Part shown: positions 10,930-19,323 of the stretch, one piece after another | Numbering within the stretch: the first letter of the stretch is position 1 | How the letters are laid out: every line of letters starts with the position of its first letter | From: Desulfosoma sp. | Lineage (GTDB): Bacteria; Desulfobacterota; Syntrophobacteria; Syntrophobacterales; DSM-9756 | Length of the DNA stretch: 64,000 bases | Assembly: GCA_037481875.1 (NCBI GenBank) | Contig: JBBFKY010000008.1 | Location: forward strand, 90,691-154,690 | Direction of reading: 5' to 3' | Program-made: the position numbers and the translations under genes | The notes under the pieces: generated by a model | Told to the model about the DNA's origin: nothing | The model's database searches: none | What the model saw: the letters and a program-made list of their open reading frames with translations, nothing else

Positions 10930-12381
10930 CTATGATGGCTTGTCGTTGGCGTTTCGAAACTTTTCAGCCTCGATGCCGAAGCGACGCATGACCTGCTGCA
11001 AAGCCTGACGTTCCAGACCGCATTGTTTGGCCGCTTGTGTGACGTTTCCGCCTGTTCGAGCCAGAAGTTTTTCTAGATACCTCTTATGAAAACGGCGAAG
11101 TATTTCTTCCTTGGCCAGTTTATAGGGCAAATTTTCCAAGGACGCATCGTCAAACTCCGGGCACGACCTGCGTTCCGACAACAGCCCCACGTGTTCCGGA
11201 CGTATTTCATCGCCTGAAGCAAACAAAAGACCTCGCATGATCATGTTTTCCAGCTCGCGGACGTTTCCTTCCCACTCCCGACCCAGAAACAGCTCCATGA
11301 GCTCCGAAGAGATGGTTTTACGGGGTCGGCGAAGGGATTCGGCGTGTTTTTTCAAAAAGTAGTCGCACAACAAAGGAATATCTTCGCGGCGCTGACGAAG
11401 AGGCGGCATTTCAATGGGAACGACATTAAGGCGATAATAAAGGTCTTCACGAAAGGTACCTGCGCGGATCTTTTCTTGAAGGTTACGGTTGGTGGAAGCA
11501 ATCACGCGCACATCCACCTTGATCATCTTGGTGTCTCCGAGAGGCTTGATGGCCTTGTCCTGCAGCACTCGCAAGAGCTTGGTTTGAATGACAGGTGAAA
11601 TGTCCCCGATCTCATCCAGAAAAAGGGTTCCGCGGTGAGCTTCTTGAAAAAGACCGATCTTGTTTTGTGTCGCGTGAGTAAAGGCACCCTTTTTGTACCC
11701 GAAAAGCTCGCTTTCAAGAATGTTTTCCGGAACCGTAGGGCAGTTGACAGCCACAAAGGGCCCCTCACTGCGCTGGCTCAGGTTGTGAATCGCACGAGCC
11801 ACCAAGTCTTTTCCCGTCCCGGACTCTCCCGTAATAAGGACCGTGAGATCCGACGGAGCCACCATTTGCACCGCATCAAAAACGCGGCGCATGGCCGGGC
11901 TGCGTCCCACGATCTCTTGAAAGGCCACTTCGCCCTTATATCGCCTCTGCAATCGCATGTTTTCGCGAAGCAGTCGATGCCGTTCCAAAGCCTTTTGAAG
12001 CGTAAAAACCAAGGTCTCATGGTCAAAGGGTTTGGTTATAAAATCATAGGCTCCCTGGCGCATGGCCTGAACGGCCAGCTCCACGCACCCATGGGCCGTC
12101 ATCATAATGGCCGTCACCCATGGATGCATCACGCGTAAGCGATCCAAAAACTCCAGACCATCCATGCCCGGCATTTTCATGTCCACGAGCACCACATCCA
12201 CAGGCTCTTCCTGAAGCACCTCAAGCGCTGCCTCTCCCGAAGAGGCCGTCAAAACCTCACACTCCAGGTCCTTGACCAGACTACGCTTTAAAAGGCGTAA
12301 AAAATCAGGTTCGTCATCCACCACAAGGAGGCGGTCCTTGAGAATTTCAGGCCTGTCTTGGGGGCTCCCATCAGTTTTCAT
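10930..12381 (-). CDS. NtrC-family sigma-54-dependent response regulator
   Basis: 483 residues. A receiver domain (about 15-130) carries the phospho-acceptor D67 in VLVDMKMPGMDG. The AAA+ domain has Walker A GESGTGKD (185-192), Walker B GTLFLDE and arginine-rich sensor motifs. A C-terminal Fis-type HTH follows (GNVTQAAKQCGLERQALQQ). The sigma-54 contact loop reads GAFTHA (232-237), not the canonical GAFTGA. It is encoded with the histidine kinase, whose stop it overlaps by 11 nt, so this should be its cognate regulator. The ATG at 12381 is chosen because it starts just before the kinase stop; the frame runs 36 codons further into the kinase gene. Confidence 0.95.
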   Translation of the reverse strand: MKTDGSPQDRPEILKDRLLVVDDEPDFLRLLKRSLVKDLECEVLTASSGEAALEVLQEEPVDVVLVDMKMPGMDGLEFLDRLRVMHPWVTAIMMTAHGCVELAVQAMRQGAYDFITKPFDHETLVFTLQKALERHRLLRENMRLQRRYKGEVAFQEIVGRSPAMRRVFDAVQMVAPSDLTVLITGESGTGKDLVARAIHNLSQRSEGPFVAVNCPTVPENILESELFGYKKGAFTHATQNKIGLFQEAHRGTLFLDEIGDISPVIQTKLLRVLQDKAIKPLGDTKMIKVDVRVIASTNRNLQEKIRAGTFREDLYYRLNVVPIEMPPLRQRREDIPLLCDYFLKKHAESLRRPRKTISSELMELFLGREWEGNVRELENMIMRGLLFASGDEIRPEHVGLLSERRSCPEFDDASLENLPYKLAKEEILRRFHKRYLEKLLARTGGNVTQAAKQCGLERQALQQVMRRFGIEAEKFRNANDKPS

Positions 12382-13909
12382 GGCCCATGAACTCCTGTGT
12401 CTCTGCAGGAGCAGGAAGCACAACCGTGAACACAGAGCCCTTCCCAGGTTCACTGGCCACTTGAATCTCGCCCCCATGGTCCTTGACAATGCCGTAGCTT
12501 ACAGAAAGGCCCAAACCTGTGCCCTCCCCCGTGCTTTTCGTGGTAAAAAAAGGGTCAAAGATGCGCGGTAAATGTTTTGGGTCGATTCCCATTCCCGTAT
12601 CTGACACCACGATGTGAACACTCGGCCCGTTTTCCACGAAAGCCGTGCGTATCTCTATGCGGCCTTCCTTGCCGATGGCTTGCTGAGCATTCATGATCAG
12701 ATTCATGAGAACCTGCCGCATTTTGTCTTTGTCTAACACGAGAACAGGCACCCTTGGATCGAAATAGGTTTCCACCTGGATCCGCTTCAGCTCCAGATTG
12801 TGTCGCACCACACTCAGGACCTCCTGCACCAAGTCGTGAATCGAGGCAGGCTCCTTGCGACTATGAGCGCTTCGAGCAAAACTCAGCAAGTCTTCCACGA
12901 TCGTCTTGCATGTGCGCGTATGCTTTTCTATGGTTTTCAAGTCTTCATAACGTTCCGTGCCTTCAGGTTCCTCGCGAATCAAAAGCTGCGTATACCCCAG
13001 AATGATTCCCAAAGGATTATTGATTTCGTGGGCCACTCCGGCGGCAAGCTGCCCCAAGGAAGCCAATTTGTCTGCCTGCAAAAGCTGTTGCTGCATGATT
13101 TTGCGTTGCGTGATGTCTTTAACCACCAAATGGAAAACTTCCCTCTTTTCCTGAAGGTCACACTGGGAGGAGGCACTGATCAAAGCGCTGATCTCCCGCC
13201 CATCTTGACGCACCAGAGCCACTTCCTCGTCTGTAACATAAAAGGACCGCTGAAGATTCTCCCTAAGACGCTCCCAGTCCCGGGGTTGTTCGAAAAATTT
13301 CCCAAAGTCCAATTTTTTTGCAGCCGCCTCGACCATCACGTTGTTGCCATCGATCCCGAGCATCTCACAACCTGCGGGATTGATGTCCAACAGCGTTCCG
13401 TCTGCCGCCACGACGGCGATCATATCTCGTGACGCCTCAAAAATGCGGCGAAACTTTTGCTCAGATCGTCCTAACTCCGCGGTGCGCTCGGAAACCAAAT
13501 CCTCTAAGTGTTTATTCATCAATAGAAGCTTCTCATGGGCTTCCTTTAAGGCTTGACGATCGCGCAGGATCTGTTGATGGACTTTCCAAATTCTTTCGAA
13601 AAAGAGCGTCACCGCTCCCACGACGCAAAAACTGATGGTGTTCAATGATCCACTGTAGGGCCTTAAAGACTCCCAAATATGCCGGTATCCCCCCAGCAGC
13701 AGCAATTGTTTGGCGATATGACCAATGCCTCGAGAAATGGCAAAAACAGCCAAAGCATGACAAACCATGAGCAGATACAGATACAGCACATTTTCTCGGT
13801 CACGAATATGCAGCGCATAAGACAGCCGCACACAGGCTATGGCGAAAAACACCATGCAGGCTGAACCCACCAAGTCAACAAAAAAAATAGGAAAAAAAGG
13901 TAGAGTCAT
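12371..13909 (-). CDS. Membrane-anchored PAS sensor histidine kinase
   Basis: 512 residues. Three hydrophobic segments lie in the first 105 residues (about 8-30, 42-62 and 88-108). A short coiled coil follows (about 110-150), then a PAS domain (about 150-270, IFEASRDMIAVVAADGTLLDINPAG). The HisKA domain has the phospho-histidine H294 in VAHEINNPLG, and the HATPase domain has N, G1 and G2 boxes (NLIMNAQQAI, DTGMGID, GEGTGLGLSV). It starts in an ATGA overlap with the upstream membrane protein and ends overlapping the regulator, so the three genes form one operon. The signal is unknown. Confidence 0.95.
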   Translation of the reverse strand: MTLPFFPIFFVDLVGSACMVFFAIACVRLSYALHIRDRENVLYLYLLMVCHALAVFAISRGIGHIAKQLLLLGGYRHIWESLRPYSGSLNTISFCVVGAVTLFFERIWKVHQQILRDRQALKEAHEKLLLMNKHLEDLVSERTAELGRSEQKFRRIFEASRDMIAVVAADGTLLDINPAGCEMLGIDGNNVMVEAAAKKLDFGKFFEQPRDWERLRENLQRSFYVTDEEVALVRQDGREISALISASSQCDLQEKREVFHLVVKDITQRKIMQQQLLQADKLASLGQLAAGVAHEINNPLGIILGYTQLLIREEPEGTERYEDLKTIEKHTRTCKTIVEDLLSFARSAHSRKEPASIHDLVQEVLSVVRHNLELKRIQVETYFDPRVPVLVLDKDKMRQVLMNLIMNAQQAIGKEGRIEIRTAFVENGPSVHIVVSDTGMGIDPKHLPRIFDPFFTTKSTGEGTGLGLSVSYGIVKDHGGEIQVASEPGKGSVFTVVLPAPAETQEFMGHEN

Positions 13910-14454
13910 AACCCGGTATCATCCTGCGGCGAAAAACGATGAGGTGAACGTCTCATTTCTCTGAGTGCCAGATAGAGAAAAACAATAGCGGGAACACAGA
14001 GCAGGTGGTCCATTTTTCCTAGAAAGAAGATCCAGGCGAGCCATTCCCGCCCTGGATATGGTCGAAGATAGGCATGGAGTGTTCCTTCGGAAAACTTCAT
14101 AAAAATATCATCTTGATTTTCCAGGTGGTGCACCAAAATGGCATCCAGATTCCAAAGGGTAAAAAGCAGCGCCGAGTATTGAAGGTAACGCCACCCCTTG
14201 TAACGAATAAGCCTTCGGCCTCGAAGCCAGTACGCCAGAACCCCCATGGATAAGATAAAAAAGCCGTGGCCCATCTGATGACTGTACAGACCTTCGGGAT
14301 CGGCATGAATTTGAGTCGCCCAAAGTTCTCTTGGGAAAAGGACAACGGCCAAAAGGCAGATGGCAATCGAAACCATAGTCTCTGAAAAACCCTTGAAACT
14401 TGGAAAAGAATACAGATCTCTAACAAATCCTCGAAAAACCTCGAAACACAGCAT
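13906..14454 (-). CDS. Histidine-rich membrane protein upstream of the sensor kinase
   Basis: 182 residues. About four hydrophobic segments are visible: 25-42 (signal-like, ending LWATQ), 63-77 (HGFFILSMGVLAYWL), 89-107 and 140-165. Histidines lie at membrane edges (SHQMGHGFF, LVHHLENQ and KMDHLLC), a pattern seen in haem- or metal-binding membrane proteins, but no ligand set can be assigned. It is coupled by ATGA to the kinase and may supply a sensory input, which is inference. An internal ATG at 14376 would leave a signal-peptide-like start; I keep 14454 because GGTGG precedes it. Confidence 0.7.
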   Translation of the reverse strand: MLCFEVFRGFVRDLYSFPSFKGFSETMVSIAICLLAVVLFPRELWATQIHADPEGLYSHQMGHGFFILSMGVLAYWLRGRRLIRYKGWRYLQYSALLFTLWNLDAILVHHLENQDDIFMKFSEGTLHAYLRPYPGREWLAWIFFLGKMDHLLCVPAIVFLYLALREMRRSPHRFSPQDDTGL

Positions 14455-14665
14455 CTTCCGCCACCTGTTAAAATACGTGTCCGTGCGTAAAAAATGAGGT
14501 CAAGTCGTTAAAATCTCCGCGCATTTTTTCTCTGAAACGCTTTGGTATGCGCTTTGCCTTTAGCTTACAATGTTCAAAAGGTCAATCGGGGCGTGAAATC
14601 GTGAAGGCGCGACGGCGGAAAGGCGCAAAGGGGCGAAAGGGAAGATGTGATGGTAAGGTTGGAAG

Positions 14666-14699
14666 CACGAAGGGCCACCGCGCGCCGTGACCCTTCGTG
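14666..14699. terminator. Strong hairpin between two minus-strand operons
   Basis: CACGAAGGG pairs perfectly with CCCTTCGTG, and an inner CAC/GTG extends the stem with one mismatch. It lies directly downstream of the redox operon end (14745) and upstream of the sensor operon. The T-run (TGTTTTA) is on the plus-strand side. On the minus strand there is no clear U-tract, so it is a candidate transcript end or attenuator rather than a textbook terminator. Confidence 0.5.
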
Positions 14700-14744
14700 T
14701 TTTAAAGGCATTTTTGGAAAGGGCCTAAAGAAAGGATAGGGGGA

Positions 14745-15503
14745 TCAGCGCTGTTTTTGGCGCAGCGCCAATTTGACGCGATCGGCGAGCATCTTGGCGC
14801 AGGTGGGACAGTATCGGTGATGCTCCTTCACATCCGGATGCGGATGCACATGGTGCTCGGCATATTCCACGAATTTTCGTGTGGCAAAAGGACGTCCGCA
14901 GGCTTGACACCGCTCCATGGCATGAATGCCGATGACCTCATTGCGTATGGAAACGGTTCGAATCCCTTCGCTGTCCTGGACGCAAATGGCGCCGGTAGGA
15001 CACAGGTTGGCGCAGGTGCCACACCCAATACACGCCCCTTCCACCGGAACCACAAAATTCACGCCGTCCCGTTTTTCCATGCGCAAAGCTTCGGCCCGGA
15101 TAATTTCCTTACAGACCCGAATACATAAACGGCAGCGCACGCACCCGTCGGGAGGAGGTCCCAGATCCACGCCGTATTGCTGAGCCAAGTCCCGAATTCT
15201 TGTGCTTTGAGGCGCCATCTGCAAAAGGCTTCGAAAAGCCTTCGTACGTGCCGCCTGAACCACTTCTCCTTCCGTTCGAACCTGTAACCCTTCCTTGACC
15301 GGCATGATGCAGGACAACATGGCAACGGGACGCCCTGATTTGCCGGACACCTCGACCGCACACAGGCGACAACTACCCGAAGGTTTCAAAGCAGGGTGGT
15401 AACAAAGGGTGGGCACAGAAATGCCATGCCGACGCATCACCTGCAAAACATTCTGCCCCTCTTCCGCTTCGTAATCCTTTCCATCAATGGTAATCATGAC
15501 CAT
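14745..15503 (-). CDS. NuoG/HoxU-like Fe-S electron-transfer subunit with zinc-ribbon-like tail
   Basis: 252 residues. A [2Fe-2S] ferredoxin domain has C34, C45, C48 and C65. A two-cluster [4Fe-4S] module follows: C121-x2-C-x2-C-x3-C131 and C158-x2-C-x2-C-x3-C168. The His-Cys3 motif that NuoG normally carries between them is absent. The C-terminus holds a second metal-site-like motif (C199-x2-C202 ... C232-x2-C235) with a run of histidines before it. The last about 100 residues resemble the C-terminus of the flavoprotein encoded at 16337-18499. It is probably an electron conduit in a soluble NAD(P)H/formate-type complex. The ATG at 15503 follows AAAGGTG; one at 15497 is possible. Confidence 0.85.
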   Translation of the reverse strand: MVMITIDGKDYEAEEGQNVLQVMRRHGISVPTLCYHPALKPSGSCRLCAVEVSGKSGRPVAMLSCIMPVKEGLQVRTEGEVVQAARTKAFRSLLQMAPQSTRIRDLAQQYGVDLGPPPDGCVRCRLCIRVCKEIIRAEALRMEKRDGVNFVVPVEGACIGCGTCANLCPTGAICVQDSEGIRTVSIRNEVIGIHAMERCQACGRPFATRKFVEYAEHHVHPHPDVKEHHRYCPTCAKMLADRVKLALRQKQR

Positions 15504-15519
15504 CGAAGGCACCTTTCTT

Positions 15520-16008
15520 TCAGTCGTGCTGCGCATCTTCAAGACGGTTGATGTAGTCCTGCAAGTAGGTGAGTTCCGCCTGAAGGGATCCCACGTATTG
15601 ATGAATGATGTCTCGAATGGACAAAACGCCGACGATTCGACCTTCGAAAACCACGGGCATGTGTCGAATATCCGCCTGCACCATGGCTGACATGACGGTG
15701 TAAAGGTCATCATCCGGGCGGGCGACGATCAGTTTTTCTGTCATACCGTCTTTAATGCCGATGGCCGTAAAAGGTTTTTCGCGAAACTTCACATGGACTT
15801 TAAGAACATCCCTTTCCGTGAAAATACCCACGGGACGTTCTCGATCCATGACGATCAGGGCGCTGATACGACGCGAGGTCATCTCGTCGATGGCCCTTTC
15901 CACCGTTTCCCCGACATCGATCGTGTAGACTTCAAATCCCTTGCCGGCTAACAGGTCCTGCACTTTCACAGAAAACTCCACCGTTTCCTTTTGAAAAAGG
16001 CCTCTCAT
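15520..16008 (-). CDS. CBS-domain pair protein
   Basis: 162 residues with two CBS domains: about 22-75 (TVERAIDEMTSRRISALIVMD) and about 88-140 (LIVARPDDDLYTVMSAMVQADIRHMPVV). Each ends in the usual G-x-(I/V)-(F/L)-(T/S)-x-R-D turn (GIFTERDVL and GVLSIRDII). Such pairs bind adenine nucleotides or SAM and often regulate a partner enzyme. It lies 16 nt upstream of the NuoG-like gene and downstream of the small SH3-like gene. A regulatory role toward the redox complex is inferred from position. Confidence 0.9.
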   Translation of the reverse strand: MRGLFQKETVEFSVKVQDLLAGKGFEVYTIDVGETVERAIDEMTSRRISALIVMDRERPVGIFTERDVLKVHVKFREKPFTAIGIKDGMTEKLIVARPDDDLYTVMSAMVQADIRHMPVVFEGRIVGVLSIRDIIHQYVGSLQAELTYLQDYINRLEDAQHD

Positions 16009-16032
16009 GGCCGGCCTTCGGGCCCAACCTTT

Positions 16033-16245
16033 TCACTCGTCAAGAACACGAAGGCAATCCTGAGGAAACCGGTGGGTGCCCTTGTCATCCAAGCTCACTT
16101 CCACCAGAGCCGTGGGATCGTTCTTGCTCGTGTCCGGATCCGTGATCACACCACGGGCGCCTACATACTGGTCCATGTACGGTTCCCAACTTTCGTCCTC
16201 GGACTTTCTGTATATCTCTACCCTTTGTCCTCGACGAAACGTCAT
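16033..16245 (-). CDS. Small SH3-like protein of unknown function
   Basis: 70 residues, hydrophilic and beta-rich: GQRVEIYRKSEDESWEPYMDQYVGARGVITDP... ends in TALVEVSLDD and HRFPQDCLRVLDE. The layout (opening strand, RGVI turn, V-x-V-x-L-D, closing strand) is that of small SH3-barrel proteins that bind nucleic acid or partner enzymes. A strong AAGGAGGTG precedes the ATG by about 6 nt. It lies in the redox operon; its role is not known. Confidence 0.7.
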   Translation of the reverse strand: MTFRRGQRVEIYRKSEDESWEPYMDQYVGARGVITDPDTSKNDPTALVEVSLDDKGTHRFPQDCLRVLDE

Positions 16246-16336
16246 AAAGCACCTCCTTTTGTCTGCGGTTGCTGCCGTTGTCGAAAAAATCCAAAAGGCT
16301 TGATAGGACAGCCGAGCCGCAATCTTTTTGTGTCTT

Positions 16337-18499
16337 TCAAGCGCCCGGAGGTGTTATTTCCGCATGGCTGCTGGCAGCCTTTTTGCGGGCACATTCCAGG
16401 CACCATCGGTGCCCTCGAACAACAGACGCTAAATGGTTCATGCGCTTCATGATGAAGTCATGATACCTTTCCGGCCCCAAAACATTTCCGCATTCTTCAC
16501 AATATTCCAGTTTGAGCTGGTTGAGAACCGTGCCGCAAATAGAAAGAACGCGTGTACCGTCCTTATCCTCAATCTGCATGGCGTCATTCGGGCAATGGGT
16601 AGCGCAAGCGCCACACGCGATGCACTTTTCCGCCGTCACTCGAAAATCCGTCCCCGTCGGCTGCTCCAAGTCCACATACCCTAGTTTCAGGGCGTCGATT
16701 TTCATCTTATCCCGGCAGATCTCCACGCACAGCCCGCATCGTCGACAGACGTCACAACGCAAGCACCGTAAAGCTTCGTCTCTTGCCTCCTGTTCCGAAA
16801 GCCCGAGCTCCACCTGCTGAAACGTGATGCGCCGGCGGTCCGTATTCAGTTCAGCCATTCTTGGTCGTTCCAGACGCATCTTTTTGGATGCAGAAACCTT
16901 TAGGAAAGGCAAGCGGCGACGACGTACAGGCACCGGGGGCATCTTTGGTTGAGGAAGCCCTTGAAGGTAACGATCGATGGCATCAGCGGCCACCTTACCC
17001 ATCCCGATGGCTTCGATGACCGTCGCCGGTCCCGTGACCACGTCTCCCGCGGCAAAAACACCTTCCTCAGTGGTTTCCATGGTGGCCGTGTTCGTCTTGA
17101 TCGTGCCACGTTTCGACCAGGCCAGACGATCCAGGCGATCCAAACCTTCGGGATTGATCACTTGACCGATGGCGGCAATGACACAATCCACATCCAGTTC
17201 ATGATCACTTCCTTCCACCGGAACCGGTCGCCTTCGTCCGCTGGGGTCCGGTTCCCCCAGTTCGGCACGCAGACAACGCAACGCCGTCACCCGCCCATCC
17301 TTGCCCTTGATTTCCACCGGAATGGTAAGAAACTGAAACTGAACCCCTTCCTCTTCCGCCTGCCGCACTTCTACTTCATGGGCCGGCATTTCGGAACGCG
17401 TCCTTCGATAAAGCAAGGTGACGGACTCACAACCCAATCGAATGCAGGTTCGAGCCGCATCAATGGCCACATTGCCGCCCCCAATCACGGCCACCTTTTT
17501 CCCCGGCGCATGCCGCTCGCCTAAGGCCACTTGGCGCAAAAAGTCCACGGCGCTGATAACTTGAGGGTAATCGTCTTCCCCGGAAATCATAAGCTTGTAG
17601 GAACTGTGAGCCCCGATGGCGATGAGAAAAGCTTCATAACCTTCCGCTCGTAATTGTTCGATGGTGACATCTTTGCCAAGGCGAGTGTTCAGCCGAATTT
17701 CCACGCCCAAATCCTCGATCATCGCCACTTCCCGATCAATCACCTCTCGAGGCAAGCGGAACCGAGGAATTCCAACCATCATCATGCCCCCGGCCACAGG
17801 CAAAGCCTCAATGACCGTGACATGATAGCCTTTGAGGCGCAAGAAATAAGCAGCCGTCAGACCCGCCGGACCGGCTCCCACCACACAAACTTTTCGGCCG
17901 TTCAACGGAGGGGCTGGCGGATTTACGTACTCCATACGAGACATGGCCCGTTCGGCCGCGTAACCCTTCAGATCCCTGATGGCAATGGGCTTGTCCACGC
18001 GACCTCGCACACACATGAATTCACAGGGATGCGTGCACACCAAGCCGCACACCCAGGGAAAAGGATTATCCTCGCGAATGATACTGATGGCCTCCGCTTC
18101 CCGGCCCATGCCAATGAGGGTCACATAGCTTGGAACGTCCAATCCGGCAGGACACGCCATTTGGCAAGGAGCAGGAGCCAATTTCACGCAGTCGCCCGTG
18201 GCGCAATTGTGCGTCTCGATATGGCTGACGAAAACTTCTTCGTATTCCGCCAAAGTCTTCAACAGGAACGTGCCGGCTTCCACGGTCTTGGCATCGGGCC
18301 CTTTGGATGCAAGGGCTTCGCCCAAAGATCGTAAAGCACTCACATGCTCATGCCCGCCTCGCCCCCAAGCTATGTCTTCCAAAAGAAGAAAAATTTCCTC
18401 CGCCACGTGACGAAACCGCGGCGTGGTAATGGCCTCCGTGGCAAGAATTTCTTGAAAATGCCGACGGCACTCACTGACCGGACATGCTGAAAGCGTCAT
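16337..18499 (-). CDS. GltD-like FAD/NAD(P) oxidoreductase with NuoF-tail-like N-terminus and C-terminal ferredoxin module
   Basis: 720 residues. Residues about 1-104 resemble the C-terminal 4Fe-4S region of NuoF (helical, ending EYEEVFVSHIETHNC-x4-C) but keep few cysteines. Residues 112-165 carry the GltD-type Fe-S motif (CQMACPAGLDVPSY, C151, C155, C159, C163). An FAD Rossmann motif GAGPAGLTAAYF starts at 208, and an NADPH motif GGGNVAIDAART lies near 340. The GDVVTGPATVIEAIGMGK flavin signature is followed by two 4Fe-4S motifs (CRRCGLCVEIC and CIACGACATHCP) and a CxxCG...CxxCA tail. It probably exchanges NAD(P)H electrons with the Fe-S partners in this operon; the substrate side is the molybdopterin subunit by context. 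Confidence 0.88.
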   Translation of the reverse strand: MTLSACPVSECRRHFQEILATEAITTPRFRHVAEEIFLLLEDIAWGRGGHEHVSALRSLGEALASKGPDAKTVEAGTFLLKTLAEYEEVFVSHIETHNCATGDCVKLAPAPCQMACPAGLDVPSYVTLIGMGREAEAISIIREDNPFPWVCGLVCTHPCEFMCVRGRVDKPIAIRDLKGYAAERAMSRMEYVNPPAPPLNGRKVCVVGAGPAGLTAAYFLRLKGYHVTVIEALPVAGGMMMVGIPRFRLPREVIDREVAMIEDLGVEIRLNTRLGKDVTIEQLRAEGYEAFLIAIGAHSSYKLMISGEDDYPQVISAVDFLRQVALGERHAPGKKVAVIGGGNVAIDAARTCIRLGCESVTLLYRRTRSEMPAHEVEVRQAEEEGVQFQFLTIPVEIKGKDGRVTALRCLRAELGEPDPSGRRRPVPVEGSDHELDVDCVIAAIGQVINPEGLDRLDRLAWSKRGTIKTNTATMETTEEGVFAAGDVVTGPATVIEAIGMGKVAADAIDRYLQGLPQPKMPPVPVRRRRLPFLKVSASKKMRLERPRMAELNTDRRRITFQQVELGLSEQEARDEALRCLRCDVCRRCGLCVEICRDKMKIDALKLGYVDLEQPTGTDFRVTAEKCIACGACATHCPNDAMQIEDKDGTRVLSICGTVLNQLKLEYCEECGNVLGPERYHDFIMKRMNHLASVVRGHRWCLECARKKAASSHAEITPPGA

Positions 18500-18655
18500 A
18501 CGTTATGACCTCGGAGTCGTGAAATCATGCATAGATCTTCACTAAAAAGCGGCCTTGGTAGCCGGGTGTGTCCATCTTGCGCCCCACCAAGATCCCTCTT
18601 GAAGGCTTTATGGGAACTCGTAATGCCACGACATTTCTACCATTTTTCAAAGGAT

Positions 18656-18676
18656 GGGCAAGGCGGCGCCTCGCCC
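18656..18676. repeat. Intergenic palindrome GGGCAAGGCG/CGCCTCGCCC
   Basis: An imperfect palindrome followed by CCTAC, the same core as the copy at 22410 (GAGGCG/CGCCTC flanked by GGGG/CCCC). It lies in the 290-nt gap between the ferredoxin and flavoprotein genes. Apart from this and the next hairpin I see nothing there. Confidence 0.6.
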
Positions 18677-18721
18677 CTACAAGTCTAAAGACTGCGTTTT
18701 TTTAAGAAACATAAGCTTTCG

Positions 18722-18744
18722 GCCCGCTCATTGTGCGAGCGGGC
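18722..18744. terminator. GC-rich hairpin downstream of the ferredoxin gene
   Basis: GCCCGCTC pairs perfectly with GAGCGGGC around a 7-nt loop, 46 nt past the ferredoxin stop on the minus strand. There is no immediate T-run, though a run of T's follows some 20 nt later in the minus-strand direction. It may end the molybdopterin/ferredoxin transcript or attenuate reading into the flavoprotein gene. Confidence 0.45.
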
Positions 18745-18789
18745 AGACCCGCGCTTTCGGGAAAAATCCGTTCGTTCTCGAGAAAGCTT

Positions 18790-19293
18790 TTAGTCCAGAG
18801 GCGAAAGAGCCTTGGCGTGGCGTTCCCTTCGAATTTCACGAATCTCTTCGGGTTTTCCAAAATGCAGGCAATGTGTTGTGCACACCGTCACGCAGGCAGG
18901 CTTTAGGCCTTGATCCACGCGATCCTTGCAATAGTCGCACTTGACCACCTTGCCTGTTTCCGCATGCCACTGAGGGGCTCCCCACGGACACGCGGACATG
19001 CAAGTCTTGCACCCTACACAAAGCTCTTCATCGACAAAGACAATGCCGTCCTTGGCCCGCTTTTGCATGGCTCCCGTGGGACAAGCCGCCACACACCAAG
19101 GGTTTTCACAATGAAAACAGGGCATGAAAATGTAGGAAGCCCTCGGCAAGGCTCCCACGAACTTAGGGCCGACTTCCACCACTTGGCACACTTTCGGGCC
19201 CGCGGGCAATCCCTTGTTGGCCTTGCACTGGACTTCGCAGGTATGACATCCGATACACTTTTTTATGTCCTGAAAGAGATAATACTGGCTCAT
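18790..19293 (-). CDS. Four-cluster [4Fe-4S] ferredoxin subunit (FdhB/HycB/DmsB type)
   Basis: 167 residues with four Cys clusters in the order typical of DMSO reductase-family electron subunits: CIGCHTCEVQC, CFHCENPWCVAACP, CVGCKTCMSACP and CDYCKDRVDQGLKPACVTVC. It carries electrons between the molybdopterin subunit encoded immediately upstream and an acceptor. No twin-arginine or signal sequence is visible. The ATG at 19293 is chosen because GGAGG lies 8 nt upstream; the ATG at 19299 is only 2 nt from it. Confidence 0.93.
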   Translation of the reverse strand: MSQYYLFQDIKKCIGCHTCEVQCKANKGLPAGPKVCQVVEVGPKFVGALPRASYIFMPCFHCENPWCVAACPTGAMQKRAKDGIVFVDEELCVGCKTCMSACPWGAPQWHAETGKVVKCDYCKDRVDQGLKPACVTVCTTHCLHFGKPEEIREIRRERHAKALSPLD

Positions 19294-19323
19294 GAGCATA
19301 TCCTCCGGGTTCCTTCCATCTTC

